Shown: positions 20,701 through 30,222 of the stretch, piece after piece
Position numbering within the stretch: the first letter of the stretch is position 1
How the letters are laid out: the number at the start of each line of letters is the position of its first letter
Source of the DNA: Leishmania donovani
Taxonomy: Eukaryota; Euglenozoa; Kinetoplastea; Trypanosomatida; Trypanosomatidae
NCBI RefSeq assembly: GCF_000227135.1
Contig: NC_018239.1
Coordinates: 124,001 to 188,000, forward strand
DNA length: 64,000 nucleotides
Reading direction: 5' to 3'
Notes under the pieces: generated by a model
Told to the model about the DNA's origin: nothing
Seen by the model: only the letters and a program-made list of their open reading frames with translations
The model's database searches: none
Position numbers and translations under genes: made by a program

Positions 20701-23700
20701 GTCGTCTCACTGCTTTCAAAGGGCTGGCCTCGGACAGCCACGCGCAGGTTGGCTTCGGCTCCGTGACGGCCGACAGCGATGGAGCGATGCTGCAGGCAAC
20801 GTCGGTGTCGCCACCGCCGCAGTGGCAGCATCTGAAGAGCCACAGCGGCGATATTTTCGCCCCCACCACCACGGCGGCGCGGCCGCCGATGACTGCGCTC
20901 GGCCCTGTGGTGCGGCCGTGGCCCCACCAGCGCACCAGCAGCAACGTCAGTCTCCTCAGTAGCATCGCACACTCGCCGCTCGCCAGCGGCGTCGGCGGCA
21001 GCAACGGCAGTGACACGGCCACCAGCACGCCGCCCCCACTTCACATGGCGATAGCAAGCTTGGGTGTGGCCCCAACGCTCTGCACCTTCAGCGCGTCGTC
21101 CACCTTCACCGGATTTGGCCCGGCTCCCTCCTGCATCCTCGCTGCTGGCCCTCGGAGTGCCTCCATCAGCGGCAAGGCCTACGTGCACCCCGTGACGACC
21201 TCTCCACCGCCCCGGTATCGCCGTGCCGGATCGGCGTCGTCGCTATCCTCGATGGGCGCCTTTGCCTTCAACGATGCCGGCACGGCTCCAGTGATGCACA
21301 GTGGAGTGCGGTGCCGCGTGGCGGAGTGCGTGCCGCCGTCCACTGGCAGCAGCACCCCCAGAAATCGCTTCGGAGGGCGGGTGGACGGCGGGGCCGAGAA
21401 CGACGCAGACGACGTGGTGCACGGTGACGAGGGCGAGGACTACCTCGAGGACGAAGGCGCCGGCTCCTGCAAGGCCACCCAAGGCGGGAACGGCAGGCGT
21501 TGGAGAGTCACCTCCAGTGGCTGCGGGGGTGGTGCGCGCTGCTGTGGGAAGCCTGTGCGGCTGAAGCATGGGACCGCTATCGAGACCGCCATTCAAGCAG
21601 GCGCCTACGCACGCCACCCATCGTGCGTGTACCTCTTTGCCGGCGGCGGTGGCGGTGGCGGTGACGCGAGTGTTGGTTTCAGCCGAGCAGGGGTGACTAG
21701 CACCGCCGCGGCAGCAGCGCAGGCGGGCGACGACGGCCGTTGGTCTGGCAGCGAGGACCCGGTGACATGGCTGTCGTGTGCAGCGAGCTTTACAGCGTCT
21801 TCGACGTCGGCATCGACGACGTATGCCTCGTCCTCCTTTGGCACCGTTCCCTGCGATGGCGAGCATGTGAGGCACGGGAGTTCGCAGCACCAGCACCAGC
21901 AGCAGCACAGCAGCCGCGATGGCGGTGACAACAGCCTTTGTGATCCATCGGCAGATGCCGAGGAGAGAGAGGACGGGCTCGCCGTGTGCACCCTCTACGC
22001 TGCGGCACCGCGGCACTACCACTACCGCCGCACAGTAGATGCGCCTGCATCATGCGACGCGGTGTTTCTGAGGGGGCGTGAGAAGCGCCACCACCGCTAC
22101 GTGCGGGTTCACCACCCACGACGCCAGCATCGCTGTCTCTCGAACTCTCCAGCGACCGGCAGGGACGTGGTAGAAGGAGTGGAACATGCACATGCTGCGA
22201 GACCTCTCCCAGCCTTCACAACGGACGTTAACAGCACCGCCGCGCGGCCTATCCTCAATCTCGACCCGGCAGCTAATGAGAACGTGAACGCAGGCGTACA
22301 TAACAGGCGCGGTCAGCGGCCTGCGGTGACAGCGTTACCCGGCACATGCGTCCCGTACAGCCCCCACCTGTCCACCTCTTCCCTGCTCTATTACGACGAT
22401 GTGTGCAGCGATGACGTGGATGATGTCTACTATCAGATAGAGAAGCGTCTGTTCCCGGTCGCTGACGAAGCGGGGCAGAGCCTCTGCAGAGCCTCCCGAT
22501 CATCGCCACCACCGCCACAGACACCTGCCGCTGCCCCATCAGCATCCCCGACAGGTAACACAAGAGAGGCACCTCACGACGGCTCCGACGAGCCATCGAT
22601 CGACGCGCTCTTCACGGTGCTGAACGTGCCGCTTCGCCTCAACCTGCGCGGTGGCTTTCATCTCTCCGACTACTATGCCCCCTGCCCCGTGTGCCACCCA
22701 GCCATGCGAACGGCGGCAGAAGACACGGCCTCAGGCTTGGCTGCAACGGCAAGCAGCTGCAGTTGTTGCTCGTGCCGCTGCTCGTCCGTCTGCTTCCGCT
22801 CCACAAGGCGGTCTACCTTGTCGTCTCGAGCGATGTCGCGGATGTCGGGTGGCACCTCGCCTGGATCCACGCAGCTCATCTTCTCCTCCGACCCTTCCGC
22901 CAAGGCCTCGGCGTCTGGGTTTGCCATGGGACTGCGTCAGACGACGCCGCCGCCACCACCTCCCGTTCCTGCGGCGTTGGCAGGTCGGCAACCAGGAGTA
23001 TCATCAGCAGCCACGGCGACACAGCCATACGGTGTCGGCGCTGCCACTAGTGCCAGCGACACCTTGAGCTCGCTCCTCCTGCGGCACGGAGGCGTGGCCA
23101 GAACGTGCGATGCGAAGCGGCGAGAGCGAAAAGCAGCGGCAGCGGGGACAGTCGGAAGTCACAGAACCACCGCTGCAGGTGAGCTGGCGCCCTCCACACT
23201 CACCGCACGGTCGAGCCCCTCCTGTGCAAGCGGCACGACCGACAAGCCGCTGTCACCGTCCAAGTTGATGCGAAGGTTTCCTCCAGCCTCTGCCACTCAA
23301 AGGGGCGCCAAGTCCGCAGCCGCACCAGCACCAGCACCAGCACCGGCAACAGGCAACGATATCGAGGACAAGGTGCGCGACCCCAAGTACGGCAGCAGAG
23401 GGACGCGTGGCGGCGGCGATCCAGGTCGGCTGCCGCCGCCGTTAGTGGTTACTGCAGCGCACCGGCACTCACGCTACCGGCGGCAGCGAGCGCGGCACCC
23501 GCCCGCAGTCGTCACGGCCCGCCGTCGGCAAGCGCATCATCGCGGCGGCGGAGTCGGAGACGGAGCGTTGCGCTCGCAGTACAGCCGGTTCATGCGGCAA
23601 CGCCTCCTGTGCGTGCGCGTCAACGACAAGATTACCTACATCGACCCGAAAGTTGCAACCTGCGCTGCGCGCCTCCTGGCTGGTGCAGCCCTGCTGGCTG

Positions 23701-23771
23701 AGAAGACGAAGAGGAAGGAGGCGGAGAGGGAACGGCGGCATCGTGCGGCAGCCGCCGACGGAGACTTATAG
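17754..23771 (+). CDS. Very large low-complexity hypothetical protein
   Basis: This 2005-residue protein is unrecognised. The frame opens at a TTG at 17685; ATG 17754 is the first in-frame ATG. If splicing occurs at AG 17683-17684, two out-of-frame ATGs (17705 and 17743) come first, so the start is less certain than for its neighbours. Most of the chain is Ser/Ala/Pro/Gly-rich and probably disordered, with Gly runs near residue 1295 and an Ala-Pro repeat near 1860. Two regions look constrained: about 1560-1680, where a DDVDDVYYQIEKRLFP acidic/aromatic block is followed by a CPVCH motif near 1645 and a Cys cluster near 1665-1680 that could bind metal, and the basic C-terminal 70 residues ending in a Lys/Glu/Arg helix. 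No membrane segment or signal peptide is visible. The function is unknown. Confidence 0.8.
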   Translation: MPRPSPSLPSDIVAPPAAASTSLSTSQGAAFGSACGDADECSSRRVGIGTSLTSATDAQQRMRGNPMVAPLPGPTTEQLRFAESHAFANAVPSDTEAGKSLNSSSTLQPRGRRGHAHGDTAGASTSREAISINSVKSSRSTGCGGGRSAHPEAPQALGQVSEPQNTASLTSLHTTSPPATPSAAAGASESSIINHKPARRPRINKKAAEVGVLRTGRRLSCAAASTSSTTTTSTTAFCRGQNMIASLMPSAQHRQRRRLSSPASSAPSLTAQDAFAVNQHEVKTGAASGRARVAPTTATTTAVPASERSCSPAAHGREVTEARRGEIAGISAAFTEIASAAAGAGEKGLQSVCVEGRSLFSAEDGDPGRGDSACTRSPAASANTSVAVVAATTRQLRFLHECHASSTNASTASSAPPALPTRLRTRPLPMHFSSRCRHCAHRYADENAVALARAGGANDAQSLSLPLAPSVLCAFALPHYRHHSQVQQASSPRSEDGSPMLWRESRCGFSRVEQVSAITAEETQEPCVTDHHISRQPASPATVAGASSSVVTGRLSAKGVDADAAAAAWRVDSAMRTSPPAPLHASCDGFAQSSAAVPPLSAFSVAQAAPRPTAAQRRTADCSMVSVQARKEASTHGKPWFSPALERQARAAAAAPIARYGDDEYCFGTQGEHAEPLIPAAKFSSIDPPRASDAQPQVSTLSSLARGGGITERGAGSPVLPDAPPSVEKARAASGHPSSLELEGNGSAVIRAAAVAAEAEGGVPQSALSSSPKPQSATTMIAAPAAASVSQLSHTPAIMLTTSLLGFSSRSPTPVTNSCATPFPLPWHPPHPMLPLQQLSAESTSSIYGDPGSGGGVVGGVGSNINASTTRSPLPEWPRLRTLPQQPACMPATRTSGEGHRVDSLSRMNISCGGGGVPPPYQSVPSLLSHSVWKSRGPGRPESPSPLGSLSEQCSGGIGGAGGDNPEGVAGAVEQHQHQPPACRLTAFKGLASDSHAQVGFGSVTADSDGAMLQATSVSPPPQWQHLKSHSGDIFAPTTTAARPPMTALGPVVRPWPHQRTSSNVSLLSSIAHSPLASGVGGSNGSDTATSTPPPLHMAIASLGVAPTLCTFSASSTFTGFGPAPSCILAAGPRSASISGKAYVHPVTTSPPPRYRRAGSASSLSSMGAFAFNDAGTAPVMHSGVRCRVAECVPPSTGSSTPRNRFGGRVDGGAENDADDVVHGDEGEDYLEDEGAGSCKATQGGNGRRWRVTSSGCGGGARCCGKPVRLKHGTAIETAIQAGAYARHPSCVYLFAGGGGGGGDASVGFSRAGVTSTAAAAAQAGDDGRWSGSEDPVTWLSCAASFTASSTSASTTYASSSFGTVPCDGEHVRHGSSQHQHQQQHSSRDGGDNSLCDPSADAEEREDGLAVCTLYAAAPRHYHYRRTVDAPASCDAVFLRGREKRHHRYVRVHHPRRQHRCLSNSPATGRDVVEGVEHAHAARPLPAFTTDVNSTAARPILNLDPAANENVNAGVHNRRGQRPAVTALPGTCVPYSPHLSTSSLLYYDDVCSDDVDDVYYQIEKRLFPVADEAGQSLCRASRSSPPPPQTPAAAPSASPTGNTREAPHDGSDEPSIDALFTVLNVPLRLNLRGGFHLSDYYAPCPVCHPAMRTAAEDTASGLAATASSCSCCSCRCSSVCFRSTRRSTLSSRAMSRMSGGTSPGSTQLIFSSDPSAKASASGFAMGLRQTTPPPPPPVPAALAGRQPGVSSAATATQPYGVGAATSASDTLSSLLLRHGGVARTCDAKRRERKAAAAGTVGSHRTTAAGELAPSTLTARSSPSCASGTTDKPLSPSKLMRRFPPASATQRGAKSAAAPAPAPAPATGNDIEDKVRDPKYGSRGTRGGGDPGRLPPPLVVTAAHRHSRYRRQRARHPPAVVTARRRQAHHRGGGVGDGALRSQYSRFMRQRLLCVRVNDKITYIDPKVATCAARLLAGAALLAEKTKRKEAERERRHRAAAADGDL

Positions 23772-25077
23772 CGCTCCGCCAGCGTCGCGGCTGCCGCAGC
23801 AAGCGGCAACCTTTCGCCGCCACAACCGCTTTCGAAACAGTCACCACCACCGTCACCAATGTCGCCACACTCGTGGCGAGCTCCGCTGCTGCGCTCGGGA
23901 TCAGCGGCCGCAGGCTTTGGAACGCCAGCGACAGTCATCGACGTTCTCGCACACTGAGGCTGCACCAGGCGCGCGAGGCAGCAACGAGAGGGTCGTCCCC
24001 GCTGACGGCGGCGGTTGAAATCGCATGGGTGCGCCAGGTGAGTCGTTGACAGCTTTCCACAACGCCCTCGGTGCGCGTCGGGATGCGGATGCAAGTACTA
24101 CGCGAGAGCTGCACACACAAGCACCCGCAGCAGAAGAACCAAGCGATGCAGCGAGTGCCGGAGCTCAGCGTCGTGCTGGCGTTTGCATAATCTTTCAGAA
24201 TGGCAGCGGATGAAGTGGGCACCGCGGACGTGCCTAGGTTGACCAAACAGCAGCGGTGCACCGAGGTGAGAGAAGCAGCAACAGCTCCTCTCTTCGCTCT
24301 CGCGCGATCTCGAGCTGTGCCTCATTCTCCTTGCTGACGGTGCACCGCGTGCCATAGTGATCGAGGCGCTGACGGGCGTGGACAACGACGGCTCCACAGA
24401 GAAGACGGAGTTTATTCCACGAACAGCGGCGCCTGGGTCGCCGAGGATCCTCGTTCCTCCTTTACAGGTGTTGCCACAGCGATCCTCGCACCAGAACGCC
24501 CTCCCTGGCGGCACCGTTCGAAAGGGTAGGTAGGTGCCGAAGCAGCTAGCCCGTGTTCTCGACTGAGCAGCGGGAAGGAGGCACTGGCAGTCATGTCCTC
24601 CGTCTTTCTCTCTCTGTTTCGCGACCCCTGCCCCGCCCCTTGCAGCTGGTGCTCCACGTGGCTCCGTGCGTTGCCCGCTTTCTCGCGCGAAGAGGACGAG
24701 AGAGAGAGACCAGTAAAGGCGCCAAAGGTGGAGGGAGAGTCGCGGATGTGCACGTGAGGGCACGGCGGCGGGCGCAGAGAGAAGTGGGCCGGCTGCGTCT
24801 GTCGGTTGCTGTTGCTGGTGACAGCGATGTTTGGCCTTGGCCACCACCACCACTACCCTCCCCACTCTTTTCGTTGTCGGTTGCTAAATCGCCCTCCCTC
24901 TTGCACAGACACTCGTAAACGGAAGTGGGAGAGGGAGGGCTGCATCCACTGTCTGCCCCCGAAGTAGCCCTGCACACGCTCTTCGAATGTCCTCTCCGGC
25001 ACGTCTGCCACTCGCAGCACTTAACGTGTATTGCATGTACAGCAGGGCGAGGGTCAGCCCACTGCCACGCATGCATG

Positions 25078-25078
<1 letters not shown>

Positions 25079-25114
<36 letters not shown>

Positions 25115-25140
25115 GTGCGTGTGTGTATGTATATGTGTGT
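25079..25140. repeat. Composite (AC)n(AT)n(GT)n microsatellite
   Basis: An alternating AC run passes into an AT run at about 25097-25114 and then into an imperfect GT run. The alternating purine-pyrimidine composition is typical of slippage-prone and Z-DNA-prone DNA. No coding role. Confidence 0.85.
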
Positions 25141-26584
25141 ATGCAAACATACAGGAAAAGAGGCGAGAGACTCACACGATGGACAGACACTGCATATATC
25201 ACACGTCTCCGTCCGCTGCTGGCAGCGGAACAGCCTGGCCCACGTATGAATCGCTCATCTCTCCGCTTGCCCCGGAAACTCCAACCTACACGATGCACGG
25301 CCTGCGTGCGTACCACACTGGGGTATAACTTCGAGGCGAAGCATGTGGGCTATGCGCTGACGTATGCCCCTGGAGTCGGTGACCGTAGTTCCCTCACGCG
25401 ATCTCTCGCTCAACTGTCCCCCTCCGACCGACCCCTCCCCTCGCTCCGTCCACTATCCAATACGGCGACGTCTCTCTCCACACCTCCGCTCGGCAAGCCT
25501 TCGACCCGACACACGACACACATATATATGTACAAAATACGTAGAACAGGGAGGATAAGCAACGCGCGCAAATTCATTCTCGAAGAGACAAGAACAGCCA
25601 AACCGCAGAGGCCACATCCGCGGGCCGTACGACAATCATTTACTGGTGTTCTGCTGCTGCTCTCTCTCGCTCTACACATCTATATCTACCTATATCTACC
25701 TACCTACGTCTATTGAGAGAAAGAGGTATATGCGTATATAGTCCTATAGGCGTACCTATATATATATATATTGGCCTGCAGCTGTCTACCTGTCTCCCTC
25801 GCCGTAGCCCCCCCCACCCCACCCCCTTTCGCACCTCCGCTTGAACTTGTTGTTGTTCTCGCTTTCGCCCGCTTTTGCGTTTGACGTCGCGGCCGTGTCA
25901 TCGCTGCTGTTGCCGGCGTGGCCGGGCCGTTCTTTTTTGGATTAACTGGTAGATTGTGTGGGGCCGAGGGAGGTGGATCTCGTTCGCCTTCCTCCCGTTT
26001 CTCGGATTCTCTGCGAGGCTGTGCAGTCGACCGTAGGCGCGTGGGCGTGTGGAGAACTGTCGCGCTCAGTCTGATTGTTTATGTTGTCGTTGTTGGTGCC
26101 TTTTCTTTGATCGTGTCGCCCAGTGCTTCGTGTGACTCTTCTGTCTGCTGTGTCCGTCATTGAGGCAGTGAGCGTGTTGTTGTCGCCATTGGGTGTTGAG
26201 CCCGGCGTCTTCTCTCATTTCTTTCTAATCGGCCACTCCTCTCAGCTACGTCTTCGTCTCCTCACCATCTCGCGCGCGCTTCTTTCCAAGACAAGCAAGT
26301 AGCCATACACCACTTGCAGGCGCACGCACAACCACAGACATCTACACCAGAAGAAGGTAGCCACACGAGTAGCCTCAGCAGCAGCGGCAGCAGTCACGTC
26401 GCGACAGTCCCCGCGCCCTCCCTCTCTCGCTCCCGCAGATACGCAGCGGCTCACTGCGTCGCCTCCAACATCCTTCCTCTCCCCCTCCCAGATTATCTCT
26501 CACCAGGGCTTCTTCGCTGTTCTCCCACCACCAACACCACCCTCCAGGGCAAGTCTCTCTCACGAGTGCAGCACCTGCTGAGAA

Positions 26585-26652
26585 GCACGCCAGCTGGCTG
26601 GCTCCCCCCTTCCCCTTTCCTCTCTCACACCGTATACCTCGTCGTTGTGGAG
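26585..26652 (+). promoter_or_regulatory. Trans-splice acceptor region of the NOT2 gene
   Basis: A C/T-rich tract from about 26598 to 26640 is followed by the first AG at 26651-26652. The next ATG is 26681, giving a short 5' UTR of about 28 nt and fixing the start. Confidence 0.5.
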
Positions 26653-26680
26653 GCTTCACCGCGAAGGCCGCACGAGCAAA

Positions 26681-28351
26681 ATGGCGAACCGCTTTAACCC
26701 GCATCAGCACCCGATGCAACAGCCCGGTGATGGCAACCAGCCGCAGTCCTTCTTCTACCACCCCGCAAGCACACAGCAGCAGCAGGTTTATCAGGGCTAT
26801 CCCCAAGGCTTTCCGCCGCTGCACCTCATGGCGCCGCAGCAGCAGATGCAGTTCTTGCAGACCCTCAACGAAGCGCAGCGTCGTCAGGCGCTGCAACAGC
26901 AGCAGCAGCAGCAGCAACAACAGCAAGAGATGAAGAACCGCGCTGGCGGTGGCCTTGCACAGCAGCAGCAGCAGCACCCCGGCTTTACTCGCCTGTCGGC
27001 CGCTGAGCTGCTGCTGCTTCAGCAGCAGCAACAGCAGCAGCAGCAGCAAAATCAAGAACGGGAGCTGAGGCAGCGGCTTGGTCTGCCGGAAGGCGCGATG
27101 TTGGCCAACTACGGTGGGAACGCGAACAACGCGACGGCTGCAAACAATTTCCTCGCCAATATAACACTAGCCCAGATGCGCCAGCAGCAGCAGCAACAGC
27201 AGCAATATCAGCCGCAGCTCTCTCAGTTACAATCCCAGCAGCAGCAGCAGCAGCAGCTGGCTGCTCTGATGGCAGCCGGTAAGGTCGGTGCAGGCACTGC
27301 GGCACCCACTGCTGGTATGGGCGGCGCCGGTTCGATGATGCTGCTCTCCAGCGCTGTCGGACCCCAACTCGATCCCGCAATTGCTGCCGCGTCCCCAGCG
27401 ATGCAGCAGCAACCTGGGACCGCTGCCGGCCCCGGCAACTCCAGCGCAGTCCCCGCCGCAGCAACATCGGTGGCGCCACCTGCTGCAGGTCCCGCCGCCG
27501 CCGGCACCGGGCCCGCAGCCGCCGCAGCAGCAGCCACGGGGAAAGGAAAGATAGAGGTGGACGACGAATACGGCCTGAAGCAGCTGGTGAAGGTGGTGCA
27601 GCCACCGCTGCCCATGGCCACCACGCCGTACGTGCCGTCCGCGGATGAGCCGACAGACCCGGTGTCTGGGCGGCCGATCAGCCAGCAGGACGCCGACGAG
27701 CTAAACTTCACCTTTATCACCCGTGGAGTTGATATCACGCAAATTGGCCTCTCGGTGACGGAGGAGGGGTGGCTGCACACGACCCTCGCCACGCTGCCGC
27801 TCGACTCGTACGAGTACTACATCCTGCCCGAGTTCAAGATCCCGGACAGCTACAAGAAGCCGCGACCCAAGTCCCTCTCCATGAAGTCATTCCATCAGTT
27901 CAAGGAGGAAACCCTCTTTTACATCTTCTACAGCATGCCGCGTGATGTGCTGCACCTGGCCGCGGCCCGCGCACTTTACGAGCGTGGCTGGCGGTACAAC
28001 AAGCGTGCCCAGCACTGGTTGCACCCCGTGAAGGCGGACGACGGGTCCCTCATGGAGAAGACCACGACGGGTCCGGACGGGCAGAAGATCTTCACCGGCA
28101 CGTACACCGTCTTTCAGCCGAACGAGTGGAAACAGGTGCGCACGCAGCCGAACCATGTCATCGCGGCCGCTGACATCGAGGAGCAGAGTGCGTTGGTGGC
28201 TGCTATGGAAGAGGCGGCGCGACAGCAGTCTCAGCGCGCGCGCAGCAAGGCGGCGCACGGAGCTGGTGGCGGCAGCAGCGCTGCTGCCGCCGGCTCGAAC
28301 GGCAACAACGGTGGCAGTGCCGGCAACAGCACGCCCTCGGCGAGCGCGTGA
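26681..28351 (+). CDS. NOT2: CCR4-NOT complex subunit, NOT2-type (NOT2/NOT3/NOT5 C-terminal domain)
   Basis: A 556-residue protein. ATG 26681 is the first ATG after the predicted acceptor; the frame extends upstream only through non-ATG codons. The N-terminal half is Gln-rich with several poly-Gln runs (about residues 73-85, 95-102, 112-123, 167-175 and 186-193) and an Ala/Pro-rich linker. The C-terminal part, about residues 340-490, matches the NOT2/3/5 'NOT-box' domain: an L-P-E-F-x-I-P-D-S-Y block, then ETLFYIFYSMPRDVLHLAAARALYERGWRYNKRAQHWL, where W-R-Y-N-K-x-x-x-x-W corresponds to the family core, and a GTYTVFxPxEW block. NOT2 and NOT3/5 dimerise on NOT1 to hold the deadenylase complex together in the cytoplasm. 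The coiled-coil N-terminal domain typical of NOT3/NOT5 is not visible, so NOT2 is favoured. A PUF gene lies downstream in the same unit. Confidence 0.88.
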   Translation: MANRFNPHQHPMQQPGDGNQPQSFFYHPASTQQQQVYQGYPQGFPPLHLMAPQQQMQFLQTLNEAQRRQALQQQQQQQQQQQEMKNRAGGGLAQQQQQHPGFTRLSAAELLLLQQQQQQQQQQNQERELRQRLGLPEGAMLANYGGNANNATAANNFLANITLAQMRQQQQQQQQYQPQLSQLQSQQQQQQQLAALMAAGKVGAGTAAPTAGMGGAGSMMLLSSAVGPQLDPAIAAASPAMQQQPGTAAGPGNSSAVPAAATSVAPPAAGPAAAGTGPAAAAAAATGKGKIEVDDEYGLKQLVKVVQPPLPMATTPYVPSADEPTDPVSGRPISQQDADELNFTFITRGVDITQIGLSVTEEGWLHTTLATLPLDSYEYYILPEFKIPDSYKKPRPKSLSMKSFHQFKEETLFYIFYSMPRDVLHLAAARALYERGWRYNKRAQHWLHPVKADDGSLMEKTTTGPDGQKIFTGTYTVFQPNEWKQVRTQPNHVIAAADIEEQSALVAAMEEAARQQSQRARSKAAHGAGGGSSAAAAGSNGNNGGSAGNSTPSASA

Positions 28352-30222
28352 GCACACGTCGGAGAGCGGCGCAAAAAGGGTGAACGACACGGTCAACGCA
28401 CACGCTGAGTAGTGCCTTCCTTACACGTGTCAAGCAGCTCCATCAAGGACGTCTTCCCCTTTTTCCCTGAATTTCTTTGTACCCGTGCCTGTCCCCAGCA
28501 CTGGGTGAGAGGTGCAAGGGGTTGGCGACACAGGCGGGACGACATCGGAACGCCGCGCACGAGATGGAGTCGTGTCGGGTGTTTCCCTCTTTTCAGACCT
28601 TTCTTTCGTTCTCGGCGTGCGTGCCTGTTGGACGGACGTCCTCCTTTACTGCCTCTCGTCCCTCTGAGCTCCTTTTCGTCGTTCTCTGCCCGTGCGAGTC
28701 TTTCTCTTTCGTTTTCCCTGCGCCTCTTCTCTGTTGGAGTTGTCGGTAGATGTCCATGTGCACTGAGGTAGCAAGTGGGGGGAGGAGGAGGAGGAGGCAA
28801 AGAGGGGAAGAGGGGGGGGCTCCGTGGTGGTGCTGGTCGTCTGTGTATCGTGTGCTTATTCATCTCTCGCTTCCTCACTCTCTCTTGTCTGGTGTTGGTT
28901 TCTTGCTCCGTCTTCGCTGTGTTGCTCAGCACGAGGGGGTCTGACCTCTCTTGCTCCCTTATCTTTTTATACCTGTGTCTGCCCGTCGGTCTGTCTTCGT
29001 ATGGTTTGCTTGCCTGTGCACACTCTTCGTGTGTGCCTTCCTCTTGCTCTCCCCCATCCCCTGTGCATGTGTGATCGTCTCTCTGGTGGCGATGAGACTG
29101 CTGTTGACTCAATGCGGGTGTGCGGGCGTGTGTGTGTGTGTGTGTATTTTCTTTTTTGATCATGGAAGACACCCATGTTGTCTTGGCTCGATGCTTGCAC
29201 GGGCCCTCTGCGGAGTCGTTGGTCCCCCCTCTTTCATGGTCTGTGTGGCACTGCTGTCGTGATCACGCTGGATGAGGAGGAGGGCGACGACACCGGCGTG
29301 TAGGTCTCTGCATCTGTGTTGGAAAGGCGCTCGTCGTCTCTCTATCTGTATGCCCCTTTTAGCGTTCTGTGCTGCTTCAGCGCCTTGGTTCCTCTCCTTT
29401 TCATTTCCTTTGGTTTCGGTTCCGTCCGGCCGGCCGTCTGTCCGTCTCTCTGGCGGTGCCGTGCCGTGCGGTGCGGTGCCGTGGTGACGGCCTTTCGGTG
29501 ATTGTCTGGTGGTCTCATGTGTGCGCTCACATGCGCGCATTCGCGCACCCCATGCGCGTCGAGGGCACACATGTGCACACGCACATGCGCTATGTTGGTT
29601 TTGTTTGGCAACATCGTGAGTTGAGTATGTAACAAGACTCGTAAGGGCAAGTGTGAATCAAGCAAGAACAACGATGCAAGCGCCAGACAGACCCCCTCTG
29701 CCCTCTCCCTCACCGGCGTACACACACACACACACATGCATCTAGGTAGATACATCCTGCACCACCTCGCCGGCCGCTCTCTCTCTCTGGATGCGCAGTC
29801 TGGGAGGGGCGGGGACGACAACTCCGTAGAAAGCGAAAGCCAATGGTGTGCGTGTGTGTGTGTGTGTGTGTGAAGGGCTGGGTTGTGGTGTTCAATGAGG
29901 CCGCCTATCTGTCTCTGTGCCTCCCTCCCCTCCCGCGAGCGATAGCGTCATCTCCGCACACGGGGGGAGGGAGATCGGTGAGGCACGGGCCTCTGTTCTG
30001 CTGTCTTTCCGGTGTGTCTGCCCACCTCCTCCTGAACTCCTTCGCCACCGCCATCCCTTCTATGCTCTCTCCGCACCTCTCTACGCGACTGAACCACTCC
30101 CACGTGCAGCATACACATAGCACGCATTCGCATCGTCTCTGCATGTGTTGTTTCTCCGCGCTTAGCATCCTCTACAGCAAACCCTCCCCGCCGCTCGGCA
30201 GGCCACCTCTACTGCTGCGCTG
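28352..30222 (+). other. Intergenic region; no gene seen
   Basis: CT-rich tracts alternate with G-rich stretches (near 28775-28820). GT runs are at about 29131-29150 and 29846-29872 and a CA run at about 29720-29736. Frames are short and Cys/Ser/Arg-rich. The last C/T-rich stretch with AG at 30164-30165 probably supplies the splice site of the 30223 gene; the first ATG after it is 30223. Confidence 0.6.

Larger units (their letters stand above)
23772..26680 (+). other. 2.9-kb intergenic region; no gene seen
   Basis: Open frames here are short or low-complexity on both strands. It holds a composite AC then AT then GT repeat (about 25079-25140), AT-rich short repeats near 25750-25772, C-rich stretches near 25800, and many CT-rich tracts toward the NOT2 gene. 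It is probably the 3' UTR of the preceding gene plus a long 5' region of the NOT2 gene. Confidence 0.6.

Noticed and set aside
24098..24865. 255-codon - strand frame in the gap before NOT2
   Set aside because: It is antisense within a + strand unit, low-complexity at both ends, and matches no known family.
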